Assembly: GCA_902783375.1 (NCBI GenBank)
Contig: CACZQN010000018.1
Location: 1 to 64,000 of the forward strand
Direction of reading: 5' to 3'
Length of the DNA: 64,000 bases
Origin: an uncultured Lachnospiraceae bacterium
Lineage (GTDB): Bacteria; Bacillota; Clostridia; Lachnospirales; Lachnospiraceae
This document shows positions 18,330 to 28,010 of the stretch, one piece after another. The notes beneath the pieces were generated by a model. It did not search any database. It worked only from the letters and a program-made list of their open reading frames with translations, and was not told where the DNA came from. Position 1 is the first letter of the stretch; every line of letters begins with the position of its first letter. A program made the translations under genes and the position numbers.

Positions 18330-19385
18330 ATGGATAACAACGTGATGCAGGATGAGAAACGGGTAAAAGCACTGGAAGCGGCTATCGCCCAGATTGAGAA
18401 GGATTTCGGAAAAGGCGCGGTGATGAAGCTGGGAGACGGGAACGCGCAGATGAACGTGGAAGTCGTTCCGACCGGCTGTCTGTCCCTTGACCTTGCGCTC
18501 GGGCCGGGCGGTATTCCGAAGGGAAGAATTGTGGAGATCTACGGACCGGAGTCCAGTGGTAAGACGACCGTTGCCCTGCACATGGTTGCGGAAGTCCAGA
18601 AGCGGGGCGGCATTGCGGGCTTCATCGATGCGGAGCATGCCCTTGACCCGCTGTATGCGAAGGCAATCGGCGTTGATATCGACAACCTGTATATCTCGCA
18701 GCCGGATAACGGCGAGCAGGCGCTTGAGATCACGGAGACCATGGTCAGAAGCGGCGCCGTTGATATTATCATCGTAGACTCTGTCGCTGCGCTTGTTCCG
18801 AAGGCAGAGATCGACGGCGATATGGGCGATTCCCATGTCGGCCTGCAGGCGAGACTGATGTCCCAGGCACTCAGAAAGCTGACCAGTGTTGTCAGCAAGA
18901 CCAGCTGTATCGTCGTCTTCATCAACCAGCTGCGTGAGAAGATCGGCGTCATGTTCGGGAATCCGGAGACGACAACCGGCGGCCGTGCGCTGAAGTTCTA
19001 TGCGTCCATCCGTCTGGATGTCAGAAGAATCGATTCCATCAAGCAGGGCGGCGAAGTGCTCGGCAACCGCACCAGAATCAAGGTCGTCAAGAACAAGATC
19101 GCACCGCCGTTCAAGGAGGCGGAGTTCGACATCATGTTCGGAACCGGGATCTCTCGCACCGGTGATGTGCTCGATATCGCTGTCCAGGATAATATTATCG
19201 TCAAGAGCGGTGCATGGTTCTCCTACAAGGACGAGAAGATCGGCCAGGGGCGTGAGAACACCAAGAACTATCTGGCAGAGCATCCGGAAGTCTTTGAAGA
19301 AGTGGAAAGACTGGTCCGCATCAAGCATGGCCTGATCGACGGCGGGGAGCTTCCTGACGACGATGCCGCAGGGAAGCAGGATTAA
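18330..19385 (+). CDS. recA: Recombinase RecA
   Basis: A 351-residue RecA, the strand-exchange ATPase and SOS co-protease. Walker A GPESSGKT lies at residues 72-79, and [19 protein letters not shown] and the L2-loop region before [12 protein letters not shown] are present. The site AGGAGGG precedes the start. A consensus promoter and LexA box sit upstream, so it is SOS-inducible. The stop shares one base with the recX start. Confidence 0.98.
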   Translation: MDNNVMQDEKRVKALEAAIAQIEKDFGKGAVMKLGDGNAQMNVEVVPTGCLSLDLALGPGGIPKGRIVEIYGPESSGKTTVALHMVAEVQKRGGIAGFIDAEHALDPLYAKAIGVDIDNLYISQPDNGEQALEITETMVRSGAVDIIIVDSVAALVPKAEIDGDMGDSHVGLQARLMSQALRKLTSVVSKTSCIVVFINQLREKIGVMFGNPETTTGGRALKFYASIRLDVRRIDSIKQGGEVLGNRTRIKVVKNKIAPPFKEAEFDIMFGTGISRTGDVLDIAVQDNIIVKSGAWFSYKDEKIGQGRENTKNYLAEHPEVFEEVERLVRIKHGLIDGGELPDDDAAGKQD

Positions 19386-20005
19386 TGTACATAGAAGAGA
19401 TCCGTCAGACCGGGAAGTACCGGTACAGGCTGACTTCTGATTCGGGGCGTGCGTTCACCCTCTACAGCGGTGATCTGCGGAGATACCGGATCGAGGAGAA
19501 GATGGAACTGCCGGAAGCGAAACTTCAGCTGATCGAGAAGGAATGCCTGATTCCCAGGTGCAGGCGGAAAGCCATGGATCTGCTGGTGCGGGCGGACCAG
19601 ACCGAAGAAGGTCTCCGGCGCAAGCTTGCGAGGAGCGGCTTTGAGGAGCATATTATTGCGGATGCCGTCGGTTATGTGCAGAAGTTTCATTATCTCGATG
19701 ATGAACGCTATGCCGCGCAGTACATCGACCAGAAGAAGGGTACGAAGAGCAGGCGGCAGATCGAGATGGAACTGAAGCAGAAAGGCATCGACAAGGCCCT
19801 GATCGAGGATCTGATGGAAGAAACAGAGGACGGCGATGAGGCGGCACTTGACCTTCTGCTGGCAAAGAGACTGCGCTCTGTGCGGGAGGTGGACGACGCT
19901 GCCAGAAGAAAGCTGATCGCCTACTGTGCCAGACGCGGATTTTCTCCCGAGATGGCGAGAAGAAGACTGGAAACGATGCTTGACAATCCCTGTGAAAAAA
20001 AGTAG
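19385..20005 (+). CDS. recX: Regulatory protein RecX
   Basis: A 206-residue RecX, which binds and limits RecA filaments. The RecX pattern of repeated three-helix units is seen, for example RRKAMDLLVRADQTEEGLRR and the central YLDDERYAAQYI. The start codon overlaps the recA stop (TAATG), so RecX is translated by coupling at a lower level from the same SOS-controlled message. The promoter of rny begins inside its last codons. Confidence 0.92.
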   Translation: MYIEEIRQTGKYRYRLTSDSGRAFTLYSGDLRRYRIEEKMELPEAKLQLIEKECLIPRCRRKAMDLLVRADQTEEGLRRKLARSGFEEHIIADAVGYVQKFHYLDDERYAAQYIDQKKGTKSRRQIEMELKQKGIDKALIEDLMEETEDGDEAALDLLLAKRLRSVREVDDAARRKLIAYCARRGFSPEMARRRLETMLDNPCEKK

Positions 20006-20008
20006 AAT
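19980..20008 (+). promoter_or_regulatory. rny promoter inside the end of recX
   Basis: TTGACA (19980-19985) and TAGAAT (20003-20008) with a 17-base spacer overlap the last nine codons of recX. It would give rny its own constitutive transcript with a leader of about 88 bases. Confidence 0.75.
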
Positions 20009-20024
20009 AGATATGTTATAGAAA

Positions 20025-20065
20025 CATATGACTTGGTACTCAGACAATATGTTTGATGTCATATG
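20025..20065 (+). other. Inverted repeat in the rny leader
   Basis: CATATGAC (20025-20032) and GTCATATG (20058-20065) form a perfect 8-bp stem around a 25-base loop in the untranslated leader. No T tract follows, so it is not a terminator. It may stabilise the message or be a site of RNase control. Confidence 0.45.
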
Positions 20066-20102
20066 AAGATGCACAGTGACAATTTCATAGGGAGGTGCTC
20101 CA

Positions 20103-21662
20103 GTGGTACAAATCATAATTACGGCAGTAATTGCTGTCGTTGCTACTGCGGCGATCCTGTGTCCTCTGATCTGGAAGATGGCCATTGCGAATCGAATAAA
20201 GACTTACGAAGCAAAGGTTGGAAGTGCGGAAGAACGTGCCCAGGAAATCATTGGTAATGCGAACAAACAGGCGGAATCCATGAAGCGAGAGGCACTGCTC
20301 GAAGCAAAAGAGGAAGCGCTCAAGAACAAGAATGAGATTGAGCGTGAGACAAAGGAACGCAGAGCTGAATTACAGAAGTATGAAAAACGTGTTCTGTCCA
20401 AAGAGGAAGCGACGGACAGAAAGAGCGAAGCACTTGAAAAGCGTGAATCGAAGCTGAATGCCCGTGAGGCAGATCTCGAGAAGCGCCAGCAGGCAGTGGA
20501 TGAACTGCATGCACAACAATTGCAGGAACTGGAAAGAATCTCTGGATTAACCTCCGAACAGGCAAAAGAGTACATCCTGAAGACGGTAGAAGATGATGTC
20601 AAGCATGAAACTGCTGTCATGGTCAAGGAGCTTGAGAACCGTGCGAAGGAAGAAGCCGACAAGAAAGCCAAAGAGATTATTGTCGGGGCCATTCAGAAGT
20701 GTGCGGCTGACCATGTTGCAGAAGCAACGATCTCCGTCGTACAGCTGCCAAGTGACGAGATGAAGGGACGGATTATCGGCCGTGAAGGTCGGAATATCCG
20801 GACGCTCGAAACCTTGACCGGTGTTGATCTGATTATCGATGATACACCGGAAGCGGTTGTTCTTTCCGGGTTTGACCCGATCAGAAGAGAAGTTGCAAGA
20901 ATTGCTCTTGAGAAGCTGATTGTCGATGGAAGAATTCATCCGGCCAGAATCGAAGAGATGGTCGAGAAGGCACAGAAGGAAGTGGAATCGCAGATCCGTG
21001 AAGAAGGCGAAGCGGCCGCACTCGAAGCTGGTGTCCATGGTATTCATCCGGAGCTGATCAAACTTCTCGGCAGAATGAAGTTCCGTACCAGTTACGGTCA
21101 GAATGCTTTAAAGCATTCGATCGAAGTAGCACAGCTTTCCGGACTCCTTGCGATGGAGTGTGGATGCGATGCAAAGCTGGCACGTCGTGCAGGTCTGCTG
21201 CATGATATCGGAAAAGCATTGACACACGAGCAGGAAGGATCCCATGTACAGATCGGCGCAGATCTCTGCCGGAAGTATAAGGAATCCGCAACGGTGATCA
21301 ATGCCGTCGAAGCACATCATGGTGACGTGGAAGCAACCTCTCTGATTGCATGTCTGGTACAGGCTGCAGATGCAATTTCTGCTGCAAGACCAGGTGCCCG
21401 CAGAGAGACGCTTGAGACTTATACGAATCGTCTGAAGGAACTTGAAGACATTGCGAATGAATTCAAGGGTGTTGAAAAGTCTTATGCCATTCAGGCTGGA
21501 CGGGAGATCCGCGTGATGGTGATTCCGGACCAGGTTAATGATTCAGAGATGGTTCTGCTCGCCAGAGACCTTTCCAAGAAGATCGAATCTTCTCTGGAAT
21601 ATCCGGGGCAGATCAAGGTCAGTGTTATTCGGGAATCAAGAGCGATCGACTATGCGAAGTAA
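20103..21662 (+). CDS. rny: Ribonuclease Y
   Basis: A 519-residue membrane-anchored endoribonuclease that initiates mRNA decay in Firmicutes. An N-terminal transmembrane helix (about 3-25) is followed by a long charged coiled coil (about 30-170). A KH domain ([15 protein letters not shown]) and an HD domain ([13 protein letters not shown]; later EAHHGD) follow. Translation starts with GTG at 20103, 5 bases after GGGAGGTG. It has its own promoter and a leader hairpin. Confidence 0.96.
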   Translation: MVQIIITAVIAVVATAAILCPLIWKMAIANRIKTYEAKVGSAEERAQEIIGNANKQAESMKREALLEAKEEALKNKNEIERETKERRAELQKYEKRVLSKEEATDRKSEALEKRESKLNAREADLEKRQQAVDELHAQQLQELERISGLTSEQAKEYILKTVEDDVKHETAVMVKELENRAKEEADKKAKEIIVGAIQKCAADHVAEATISVVQLPSDEMKGRIIGREGRNIRTLETLTGVDLIIDDTPEAVVLSGFDPIRREVARIALEKLIVDGRIHPARIEEMVEKAQKEVESQIREEGEAAALEAGVHGIHPELIKLLGRMKFRTSYGQNALKHSIEVAQLSGLLAMECGCDAKLARRAGLLHDIGKALTHEQEGSHVQIGADLCRKYKESATVINAVEAHHGDVEATSLIACLVQAADAISAARPGARRETLETYTNRLKELEDIANEFKGVEKSYAIQAGREIRVMVIPDQVNDSEMVLLARDLSKKIESSLEYPGQIKVSVIRESRAIDYAK

Positions 21663-21696
21663 TTGTATTCCCTGTTGAATAATCTGAAAAGAGAAG

Positions 21697-21745
21697 GAGC
21701 TGTATAGATCCGGGCAACCGGTTTTTACAGCTCTTTTCTTGTTTG
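21697..21745 (+). terminator. Terminator after rny
   Basis: AGCTGTA (21698-21704) pairs with TACAGCT (21726-21732), followed by CTTTTCTTGTTT. An inner CCGG/CCGG pair lies in the loop. Confidence 0.75.
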
Positions 21746-21781
21746 GTAATGTGTATGTATGAGAAAGATGGAGGTATGAAC

Positions 21782-22324
21782 ATGGCTGAGAATAAGTATG
21801 CAGGAACAAAGACAGAACAGAATCTGCTGGAAGCATTTGCAGGAGAATCACAGGCAAGGAATAAATATACATATTTTGCTTCTGTTGCCAAGAAAGCCGG
21901 ATATGAGCAGATCGCGGAGATCTTTCTGAAGACAGCTGAGAATGAGAAGGAACATGCAAAGCTGTGGTTCAAGGCACTCGGCGGAATCGGCACCACAGAG
22001 GAGAATCTTGCAGCTGCAGCTGCCGGCGAGAACCAGGAGTGGACCGATATGTATGCGCGCATGGCGGATGAGGCTGAAGCAGAAGGTTTTCCGGAACTGG
22101 CAGCACAGTTCCGCGGTGTCGGCGCGATCGAAAAGGCACATGAAGAGCGGTTCCGCGCACTGCTGACAAACATCGAAGAAAAGAAAGTCTTCGAGAAGGC
22201 CGGCATCGTTGTCTGGGAGTGCAGAAACTGCGGTCATATCGTGATCGGAACCTCTGCGCCGGAAGTCTGCCCGGTATGCAATCACCCGCAGAGCTATTTT
22301 GAAGTACGGAAAGAGAACTATTGA
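21782..22324 (+). CDS. rbr: Rubrerythrin
   Basis: A 180-residue peroxide-scavenging diiron protein typical of anaerobes. The N-terminal four-helix domain carries the iron-binding glutamates in [13 protein letters not shown] and ENEKEHAK. The C-terminal rubredoxin-like domain has CRNCG and CPVC. The ATG at 21782 is 7 bases after GGAGG; an upstream ATG at 21776 is only one base from that site. It overlaps trmO by one base. Confidence 0.95.
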   Translation: MAENKYAGTKTEQNLLEAFAGESQARNKYTYFASVAKKAGYEQIAEIFLKTAENEKEHAKLWFKALGGIGTTEENLAAAAAGENQEWTDMYARMADEAEAEGFPELAAQFRGVGAIEKAHEERFRALLTNIEEKKVFEKAGIVVWECRNCGHIVIGTSAPEVCPVCNHPQSYFEVRKENY

Positions 22325-23016
22325 TGGAATCCTGGTCTCTCAGGGTCATCGCCAGAATGCATTCCGGATTCCGGGATAAGTTCGGGATACCAAGACAAAG
22401 CGGAAGGGTGGAAACACTGCCCGGAACCATTGTCTTCGAACCGGAATACAGGAATCCGGATGCACTGGAAGGTCTTGAGGAATTCACCCATCTGTGGATT
22501 CTCTGGGGATTCTCCGAGACACAGCGGGAATCGTTCCACGCGACGGTCCGGCCGCCGCGGCTTGGCGGGAATGAGACGAAGGGGGTGTTCGCCACGCGTT
22601 CCCCCTACCGTCCGAATCCGATCGGGCTTTCCTGCGTCCGGCTCATCGGGATCGATTCCGATGAAGAGCATGGAACGGTCCTGCGTGTTCTCGGCGCGGA
22701 TCTGATGGATGGAACACCAATCTATGATATTAAGCCTTATCTGCCCTATACGGACGCGCATCCTGAAGCGGCGAGCGGGTTTGCCGACCGGGAAGTTGTC
22801 CGGGCACTGGAAGTTTCGGATCCCGGGAATCTGCTGCAGGAACTGGATCCGGATCTGGCTTCGATCATCAAGGAGCTGCTCGCCGAAGATCCGAGACCTT
22901 CCTATCAGAAGAAGAATCCGGAGAGAGTCTACGGGATGTTCTACGGGGATCTGGAGATCCGTTTTCAGGTTACAGACGGCACGGCGATCATTCGGTCCAT
23001 TGCGCATACAGATTAG
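22324..23016 (+). CDS. trmO: tRNA t6A37 methyltransferase TrmO (TsaA family)
   Basis: A 230-residue protein of the TsaA/YaeB family, whose E. coli member N6-methylates threonylcarbamoyl-adenosine 37 of threonine tRNA. The family motif GVFATRSPYRPNPIGLS is intact near residues 88-104, and LDG-like MDGTPIYDIKPYLPY follows. The start overlaps the rubrerythrin stop by one base (TGATG), giving translational coupling. Some members of this family have been linked to other roles, so the exact substrate is inferred. Confidence 0.85.
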   Translation: MESWSLRVIARMHSGFRDKFGIPRQSGRVETLPGTIVFEPEYRNPDALEGLEEFTHLWILWGFSETQRESFHATVRPPRLGGNETKGVFATRSPYRPNPIGLSCVRLIGIDSDEEHGTVLRVLGADLMDGTPIYDIKPYLPYTDAHPEAASGFADREVVRALEVSDPGNLLQELDPDLASIIKELLAEDPRPSYQKKNPERVYGMFYGDLEIRFQVTDGTAIIRSIAHTD

Positions 23017-23031
23017 AAGGAGCGGACATAC

Positions 23032-23988
23032 ATGCTTGCAAAACTACGGGATGAGGCCACAAGGAAAAGGGTCTTTGAGATTATTCAGATTGGTCAGACA
23101 GGAGATGCTGTCAGCAAGCTTTTTGACGTGTTTATCTCGGTTGTCATTGTGACCAATATCCTGTCACTCTTTCTGCTTACCTTTGAAGCGCTGGAGCCGT
23201 ATTTCCCGCTGCTGCGGATGATAGAGATCCTGACAGTGGGGATCTTTATCGTGGAGTATATTCTGCGGATCTGGACGGCTGATCTGCTTTATCCGAATCT
23301 CTCAAGAAGAAAGGCGATCCTGCGGTTCCTGCGTTCGTTTGACGGGGTCATTGACCTGCTGACGATCCTCCCGCTCTTTTTCCTGTCCGGGTTTGTGGTC
23401 TTCCGGATGCTTCGTGTCGTGCGGATCTTTCACCTGTTCCGGATCAATGCCTATTATGATTCATTCCACGTGATCACCTCGGTCTTCCTGGAGAAGAAGA
23501 ATCAGATTATTTCCTCTGTGTTCATTATCTTCGTTCTGATGATCGCCGCGTCCCTCTGCATGTACAGTGCCGAGCATGATGCGCAGCCGGAGGTGTTTGA
23601 GAATGCGCTGTCCGGACTCTGGTGGAGCGTAGCGACCGTCTTCACCATCGGCTACGGGGATATCTATCCGGTCACGGTTCTCGGGAGAGTAATGGCCGTG
23701 ATCATTACCTTCCTCGGCGTCGGTGCTGTGGCTATCCCGACCGGTATCATTTCCGCGGGCTTCGTCGAACAGTATACCCGGATGAAACAGCGGGATAAGG
23801 AACAGCCGAAGACCCAGGTCACCATGATGATCGAAGAGGGAAGTCCCTATGCCGGCAGGAGCATCGCAGAGATTGAGAGTGAATACAGCCTGAATGTCGC
23901 TGTTGTTGTCCGACAGGGAGCCATCCTCCTGCCGACGGATAACATCACATTGAACGCCGGAGACTCCGTTGTACTTGAAATCCTTTGA
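23032..23988 (+). CDS. Voltage-gated-type K+ channel with C-terminal RCK_C domain
   Basis: A 318-residue six-helix channel subunit. S1 to S3 occupy about 30-120. An S4-like segment with arginines every third residue is seen in RMLRVVRIFHLFR. The pore loop carries the K+ selectivity filter TIGYGD, followed by S6. The cytoplasmic end (about 250-318) resembles a TrkA-C/RCK_C ligand-binding domain ending in the DSVVLEIL strand. The N-terminal RCK Rossmann domain is lacking. AAGGAG precedes the start. It lies directly after trmO. Confidence 0.85.
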   Translation: MLAKLRDEATRKRVFEIIQIGQTGDAVSKLFDVFISVVIVTNILSLFLLTFEALEPYFPLLRMIEILTVGIFIVEYILRIWTADLLYPNLSRRKAILRFLRSFDGVIDLLTILPLFFLSGFVVFRMLRVVRIFHLFRINAYYDSFHVITSVFLEKKNQIISSVFIIFVLMIAASLCMYSAEHDAQPEVFENALSGLWWSVATVFTIGYGDIYPVTVLGRVMAVIITFLGVGAVAIPTGIISAGFVEQYTRMKQRDKEQPKTQVTMMIEEGSPYAGRSIAEIESEYSLNVAVVVRQGAILLPTDNITLNAGDSVVLEIL

Positions 23989-24006
23989 TGTTCAGTAAAT
24001 TGCTTG

Positions 24007-24035
24007 TTGCAAAATCCAGAAAAATAGTCTATAGT
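24007..24035 (+). promoter_or_regulatory. Promoter for serC-serA
   Basis: TTGCAA (24007-24012) and TATAGT (24030-24035) with 17-base spacing lie about 130 bases before the serC start. The leader holds a GC-rich 7-bp stem (24104-24110 with 24123-24129) but no T-box motif and no T-tract hairpin. Confidence 0.55.
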
Positions 24036-24170
24036 GTTACCTAATTGTGGCTTGACATCGTATAATTATTCATTACGACGACGAACCGAAACAAAAAGCA
24101 GGAGCGGCCGGAGAGAATTTTGCGGCTGCAGGGCAATTTATCTAAACGTACAAGGGAGGAACAAAAAAAC

Positions 24171-25253
24171 ATGGGAAGAGTGTACAATTTCTCAGCAGGA
24201 CCGGCAGTACTGCCTGAATCCGTTCTGAAAGAAGCTGCGGAGGAGATGCTTGATTATCGCGGAACCGGTATGTCCGTCATGGAGATGAGCCATCGTTCCA
24301 AAGCTTTTGAGACCATTATTGAAGAGGCAGAAGCTGATCTGCGTGATTTGATGGGGATCCCGGAAAATTACAAAGTTCTTTTCCTGCAGGGAGGTGCTTC
24401 TCTTCAGTTTGCCATGGTTCCGATGAATTTCATGAAGAATCGGGTTGCTGATTATATCATCACCGGTCAGTGGGCAAAGAAGGCTTATCAGGAAGCTCAG
24501 ATCTACGGGGATGCAAAAGCGATCGCTTCCTCTGCCGACAAGACATTTTCCTACATTCCGGACTGCTCGGATCTGCCGATCGATGACAACGCAGACTATG
24601 TCTACATCTGCGAGAACAACACGATCTACGGAACGAAGTTCAAGACCCTGCCGAATACCAAGGGCAAGCCGCTGGTTGCGGATATTTCTTCGTGCTTCTT
24701 GTCGGAGCCGGTTGATGTGACCAAGTATGCGATGCTGTACGGCGGTGTTCAGAAGAATGTCGGACCGGCCGGTACGGTCATTGCCATCATCCGCGAGGAT
24801 ATGATCACAGAGGATACCCTTCCGGGTACACCGACCATGATGAAGTATAAGATTCATGCAGATGCGAAGTCCTTATACAATACACCGCCTGCATATGGCA
24901 TCTATATCTGCGGCAAGGTCTTCAAGTGGCTGAAGAACATGGGCGGCCTTGAAGTGATGAAGCAGCGCAACGAAGAAAAGGCTGCACTTCTGTACAACTT
25001 CCTGGATCAGAGCAACCTGTTCAAGGGAACTGTCCGGAAGGAAGACCGTTCTCTGATGAATGTTCCGTTCATCACCGGGAATGAAGAACTGGATGCAAAG
25101 TTTGTCAAGGAGTCCAAGGCTGCAGGTCTTGAGAACCTGAAGGGTCATCGTACCGTTGGTGGTATGAGAGCAAGCATCTACAACGCAATGCCGAAGGAGG
25201 GCGTCGAAACTCTGGTTGCCTTCATGAAGGATTTCGAAGCAAAGAATGCCTGA
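24171..25253 (+). CDS. serC: Phosphoserine aminotransferase
   Basis: A 360-residue PLP enzyme converting 3-phosphohydroxypyruvate and glutamate to phosphoserine. It starts with the typical YNFSAGPAVLP; the PLP lysine is K195 in YGGVQKNVGPAG; GGMRASIYNAM closes the fold. The ATG at 24171 follows GGGAGG at 10 bases; an earlier in-frame codon at 24120 is unlikely. It is paired with serA, with 18 bases between them, forming the serine pathway unit. serB was not seen in the window. Confidence 0.95.
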   Translation: MGRVYNFSAGPAVLPESVLKEAAEEMLDYRGTGMSVMEMSHRSKAFETIIEEAEADLRDLMGIPENYKVLFLQGGASLQFAMVPMNFMKNRVADYIITGQWAKKAYQEAQIYGDAKAIASSADKTFSYIPDCSDLPIDDNADYVYICENNTIYGTKFKTLPNTKGKPLVADISSCFLSEPVDVTKYAMLYGGVQKNVGPAGTVIAIIREDMITEDTLPGTPTMMKYKIHADAKSLYNTPPAYGIYICGKVFKWLKNMGGLEVMKQRNEEKAALLYNFLDQSNLFKGTVRKEDRSLMNVPFITGNEELDAKFVKESKAAGLENLKGHRTVGGMRASIYNAMPKEGVETLVAFMKDFEAKNA

Positions 25254-25271
25254 ATATAGGAGGATAAAACC

Positions 25272-26435
25272 ATGTTTAAAGTACATTGCCTGAATCCGAT
25301 TGCTGAAGTCGGCATGAGCCAGTTCGGTGCGGGTTTTGAAACGACAGATAAACTGGATGATGCCAACATTGTGATGGTACGGAGTGCTTCCATGCACGAC
25401 CTTGCCGTACCGGATTCCCTTTATGCTGTTGCAAGAGCCGGCGCGGGCGTGAACAACATCCCGCTGACCGATTATGCGGAAAAAGGAATCGTTGTCTTTA
25501 ATACACCGGGTGCGAATGCGAACGGCGTCAAGGAGCTGGTGATTGCAGGACTGCTGCTGGCTTCCCGTGACATCGTCGGTGGTGTCAACTGGGTTCGTGC
25601 CAATCAGGATAAGGAAGACATTGCGAAGGTTGTCGAGAAGGAAAAGAAGCATTTTGCAGGATGTGAGATCCAGGGTAAGAAGCTTGGCGTAATCGGCCTT
25701 GGGGCGATCGGCGTCCTGGTTGCCAATGCAGCAAACCGTCTCGGGATGACCGTCTATGGCTGTGACCCGTACATCTCGGTCGAGCATGCATGGAATCTTT
25801 CCAGAGACATCATCCATGTCAAGACGAATGAAGAGATCTTCCGCGAGTGTGATTATATCACCGTCCATGTGCCGCTTCTGGATTCCACAAAGCATATGTT
25901 CAACAAGGAAACATTTGCAATGATGAAGGATGGGGCAGTACTGCTCAACTTCTCCAGAGATGCACTGGTTGATGACGATGCACTGGCAGAGGCAATTGCA
26001 GCCGGCAAGATCAAGCGCTATGTAACAGATTTCCCGAACCCGAAGACCGCCGGTATGGAGGGTGTCATCGCCATCCCACACCTTGGCGCTTCGACAGAGG
26101 AGTCCGAGGACAACTGCGCCGTCATGGCTGTTCAGGAAGCAAAGGAGTACATGGAGACCGGTAATATCAGAAATTCCGTGAATTTCCCGGCACTCGACTT
26201 TGGTCTTCCGACAAAGGCTGGCCGTGTTGCTGTCCTGCACCGCAACATCCCGAACATGCTGACCCAGTTCACCGGCGTCTTTGCAGCAGTCGGCATCAAC
26301 ATCACCGAGATGGTCAACAAGAGCCGCGGCGAGTACGCTTACTCTGTATTTGATCTGGATTCCGTCAGCACACAGGATCTTGTGGACAAGATTGCCACGA
26401 TTGATGGCGTCCTGAAGGCAAGAATCGTAAAATAA
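25272..26435 (+). CDS. serA: D-3-phosphoglycerate dehydrogenase
   Basis: A 387-residue NAD-dependent dehydrogenase catalysing the first step of serine synthesis. The NAD-binding motif GLGAIGVLVANAA, the GVNNIPL segment and the catalytic arginine, glutamate and histidine regions (NFSRDALVDDDALAEA; PHLGASTEESEDN) are present. A short C-terminal ACT domain (about 320-387) suggests serine feedback. It follows serC in one operon. The stop is followed by a palindromic stem-loop related to the repeats at the window ends. Confidence 0.93.
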   Translation: MFKVHCLNPIAEVGMSQFGAGFETTDKLDDANIVMVRSASMHDLAVPDSLYAVARAGAGVNNIPLTDYAEKGIVVFNTPGANANGVKELVIAGLLLASRDIVGGVNWVRANQDKEDIAKVVEKEKKHFAGCEIQGKKLGVIGLGAIGVLVANAANRLGMTVYGCDPYISVEHAWNLSRDIIHVKTNEEIFRECDYITVHVPLLDSTKHMFNKETFAMMKDGAVLLNFSRDALVDDDALAEAIAAGKIKRYVTDFPNPKTAGMEGVIAIPHLGASTEESEDNCAVMAVQEAKEYMETGNIRNSVNFPALDFGLPTKAGRVAVLHRNIPNMLTQFTGVFAAVGINITEMVNKSRGEYAYSVFDLDSVSTQDLVDKIATIDGVLKARIVK

Positions 26436-26438
26436 AAC

Positions 26439-26480
26439 TGTCTGGGACCGGCCGTCTATATGAGGTCGGTCCTGAACAGA
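26439..26480. repeat. Short (internally deleted) copy of the palindromic repeat
   Basis: CTGTCTGGGACCGGCC at the left pairs, with a few mismatches, with GGTCGGTCCTGAACAG at the right. The right arm GTCTATATGAGGTCGGTCC matches the right arm of the copy at 61654-61672, including GTCTATATG. The two inner mini-hairpins are missing. It begins 4 bases after the serA stop and may serve as its 3' stem-loop, although no T tract follows. Confidence 0.65.
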
Positions 26481-26524
26481 CGCAATAATAAAAAGTAACA
26501 ACAGATACACGGAGGTTTTTTGTC

Positions 26525-27169
26525 ATGGGTAATCTTCTGAATCCCAACAATCCAGTCATGCGTTTCATCGGAAAGGCTGTCGATTGTATTATTCTCAGCA
26601 TGGTGTTCACTCTGTGCTGTCTGCCGATCGTTACCATCGGGCCGGCACTGACTGGTCTGTATTATGCAGTCGTCAAGAATATCAGACGGGACAGAAGTTA
26701 TGCGGTTGCTTCCTTCTTCAAGGGCTTTAAGGATAATCTGAAACAGGGGATTCCGGTCGGACTGATTTTTATCCTGCTGACAGGAATTCTTTGCTTCAAT
26801 ATCTACTTTACAGTCAACGCTGCAACCACAACCTGGCTGCGTCTTCTCCGCTATTTTTATCTGGCAGTTCTGGTCATCCTCTGGATGGTCGGAATCTACC
26901 TGTGGCCGGTGCTCTCCAGATTCAGTCTGAAGATCAAGGACCTGTTCCGGATGTGCCTGTTCTTTGCCTTCCGGCATTTCCTGACGACCATCGTCTGCCT
27001 GATCGTGGTACTCGGTGCTGCCTTCCTGATCTGGACTTCGTCTGGTCTGTTCATGGTATTTGTTCCGGCCATCACGGCACTCATCATTTCTTTTTCGATG
27101 GAGAAGATTCTGAAGCGGTATACACCGGATACAACCGATGAAGATGCCGACACCTGGTATCTGGAGTAA
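26525..27169 (+). CDS. YesL-like (DUF624) membrane protein
   Basis: A 214-residue integral membrane protein with about five to six hydrophobic segments. The N-terminal pattern NPVMRFIGKAVDCIILSM and LPIVTIGPALTGLYYAVVK fits the DUF624/YesL family. In many Firmicutes these genes lie near carbohydrate transport operons, but this one lies between serA and an MscS channel gene. GGAGG precedes the start by 8 bases. The function is not known. Confidence 0.75.
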   Translation: MGNLLNPNNPVMRFIGKAVDCIILSMVFTLCCLPIVTIGPALTGLYYAVVKNIRRDRSYAVASFFKGFKDNLKQGIPVGLIFILLTGILCFNIYFTVNAATTTWLRLLRYFYLAVLVILWMVGIYLWPVLSRFSLKIKDLFRMCLFFAFRHFLTTIVCLIVVLGAAFLIWTSSGLFMVFVPAITALIISFSMEKILKRYTPDTTDEDADTWYLE

Positions 27170-27175
27170 CAAAGA

Positions 27176-28003
27176 ATGGATGAAATTTTATCCAGGACCG
27201 TCTTAGGCAATCTCTCTGCAGATGCCTATCAGCTGGTTCGATATATTATTGTCAGTCTGGTGATCTATTTTGTCGGCAGTAAGCTGATCAACTGGGTCAC
27301 CAGGCTGATTCAGCATGCTTTCGACAAAACAAAGCTGGACCCCAGTCTGCGGTCATTTGTCAGCAGTCTGCTGCGGATCGTCCTGAAGGTCCTTCTGATT
27401 ATTCTGATCGCCGGTTATGTCGGGTTCAATACCTCATCCCTTGTGGCGCTTCTGACATCCGCCGGCGTGACGGTCGGGCTCTCTTTTCAGGGAGCTTTGT
27501 CCAATCTGGCAGGCGGTATCCTGATTCTGATTGTGAAGCCGTTCAAGGTAGGGGATTACATCTCCGCCTGCGGAGAAGAAGGAACGGTCAGTTCCATTGA
27601 ATTCTTCTATACGAAACTGATGACGTGGGACGGACGGCTTGTCGTGATTCCGAACGGAACACTGATGAATTCCAATATTGCCAACAACTCTGTTTCGCTG
27701 TACCGCCAGATAGAGTTCAAGTTTGGCGTTTCCTATCAGTCCGATCCGGCGGAGGTCCGGAATGCGTGCTTCGCTGCGGCCAATATGAATCCCTATGTGG
27801 TGCGGGATGAAGAGCACCCCATGCGGATTTATGTGTCGGAATTTGCAGACAGCGCCATCCTGTTCGGCGTCCGCTTATTTGTCGAAAAGAACAATTATCT
27901 GGATGTGAAGTTTTCTTATCTCGAGGAACTGAAGAGACAGCTTGATGAAAGAGGAATCGAGATCCCGTTCAATCAGCTGGAAGTTTCAATCAAGGAAAAG
28001 TGA
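27176..28003 (+). CDS. mscS: Small-conductance mechanosensitive channel
   Basis: A 275-residue MscS-family channel that releases solutes on hypo-osmotic shock. Three transmembrane helices are followed by the pore-lining glycine/alanine-rich helix ([19 protein letters not shown]) and the beta domain ([19 protein letters not shown]). Length is typical of the minimal MscS type. It follows the YesL-like gene by 6 bases and precedes glnN by 7 bases. Confidence 0.92.
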   Translation: MDEILSRTVLGNLSADAYQLVRYIIVSLVIYFVGSKLINWVTRLIQHAFDKTKLDPSLRSFVSSLLRIVLKVLLIILIAGYVGFNTSSLVALLTSAGVTVGLSFQGALSNLAGGILILIVKPFKVGDYISACGEEGTVSSIEFFYTKLMTWDGRLVVIPNGTLMNSNIANNSVSLYRQIEFKFGVSYQSDPAEVRNACFAAANMNPYVVRDEEHPMRIYVSEFADSAILFGVRLFVEKNNYLDVKFSYLEELKRQLDERGIEIPFNQLEVSIKEK

Positions 28004-28010
28004 GGTTTCT

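Noticed and set aside
24052-24066. TTGACA and TATAAT boxes upstream of serC
   Set aside because: They are only 3 bases apart, so they cannot form one promoter; TTGCAA-N17-TATAGT nearby is better.
24040-24170. Possible T-box or other riboswitch in the serC leader
   Set aside because: No AGGGTGG-type T-box sequence and no terminator/antiterminator pair; only one GC-rich stem is seen.
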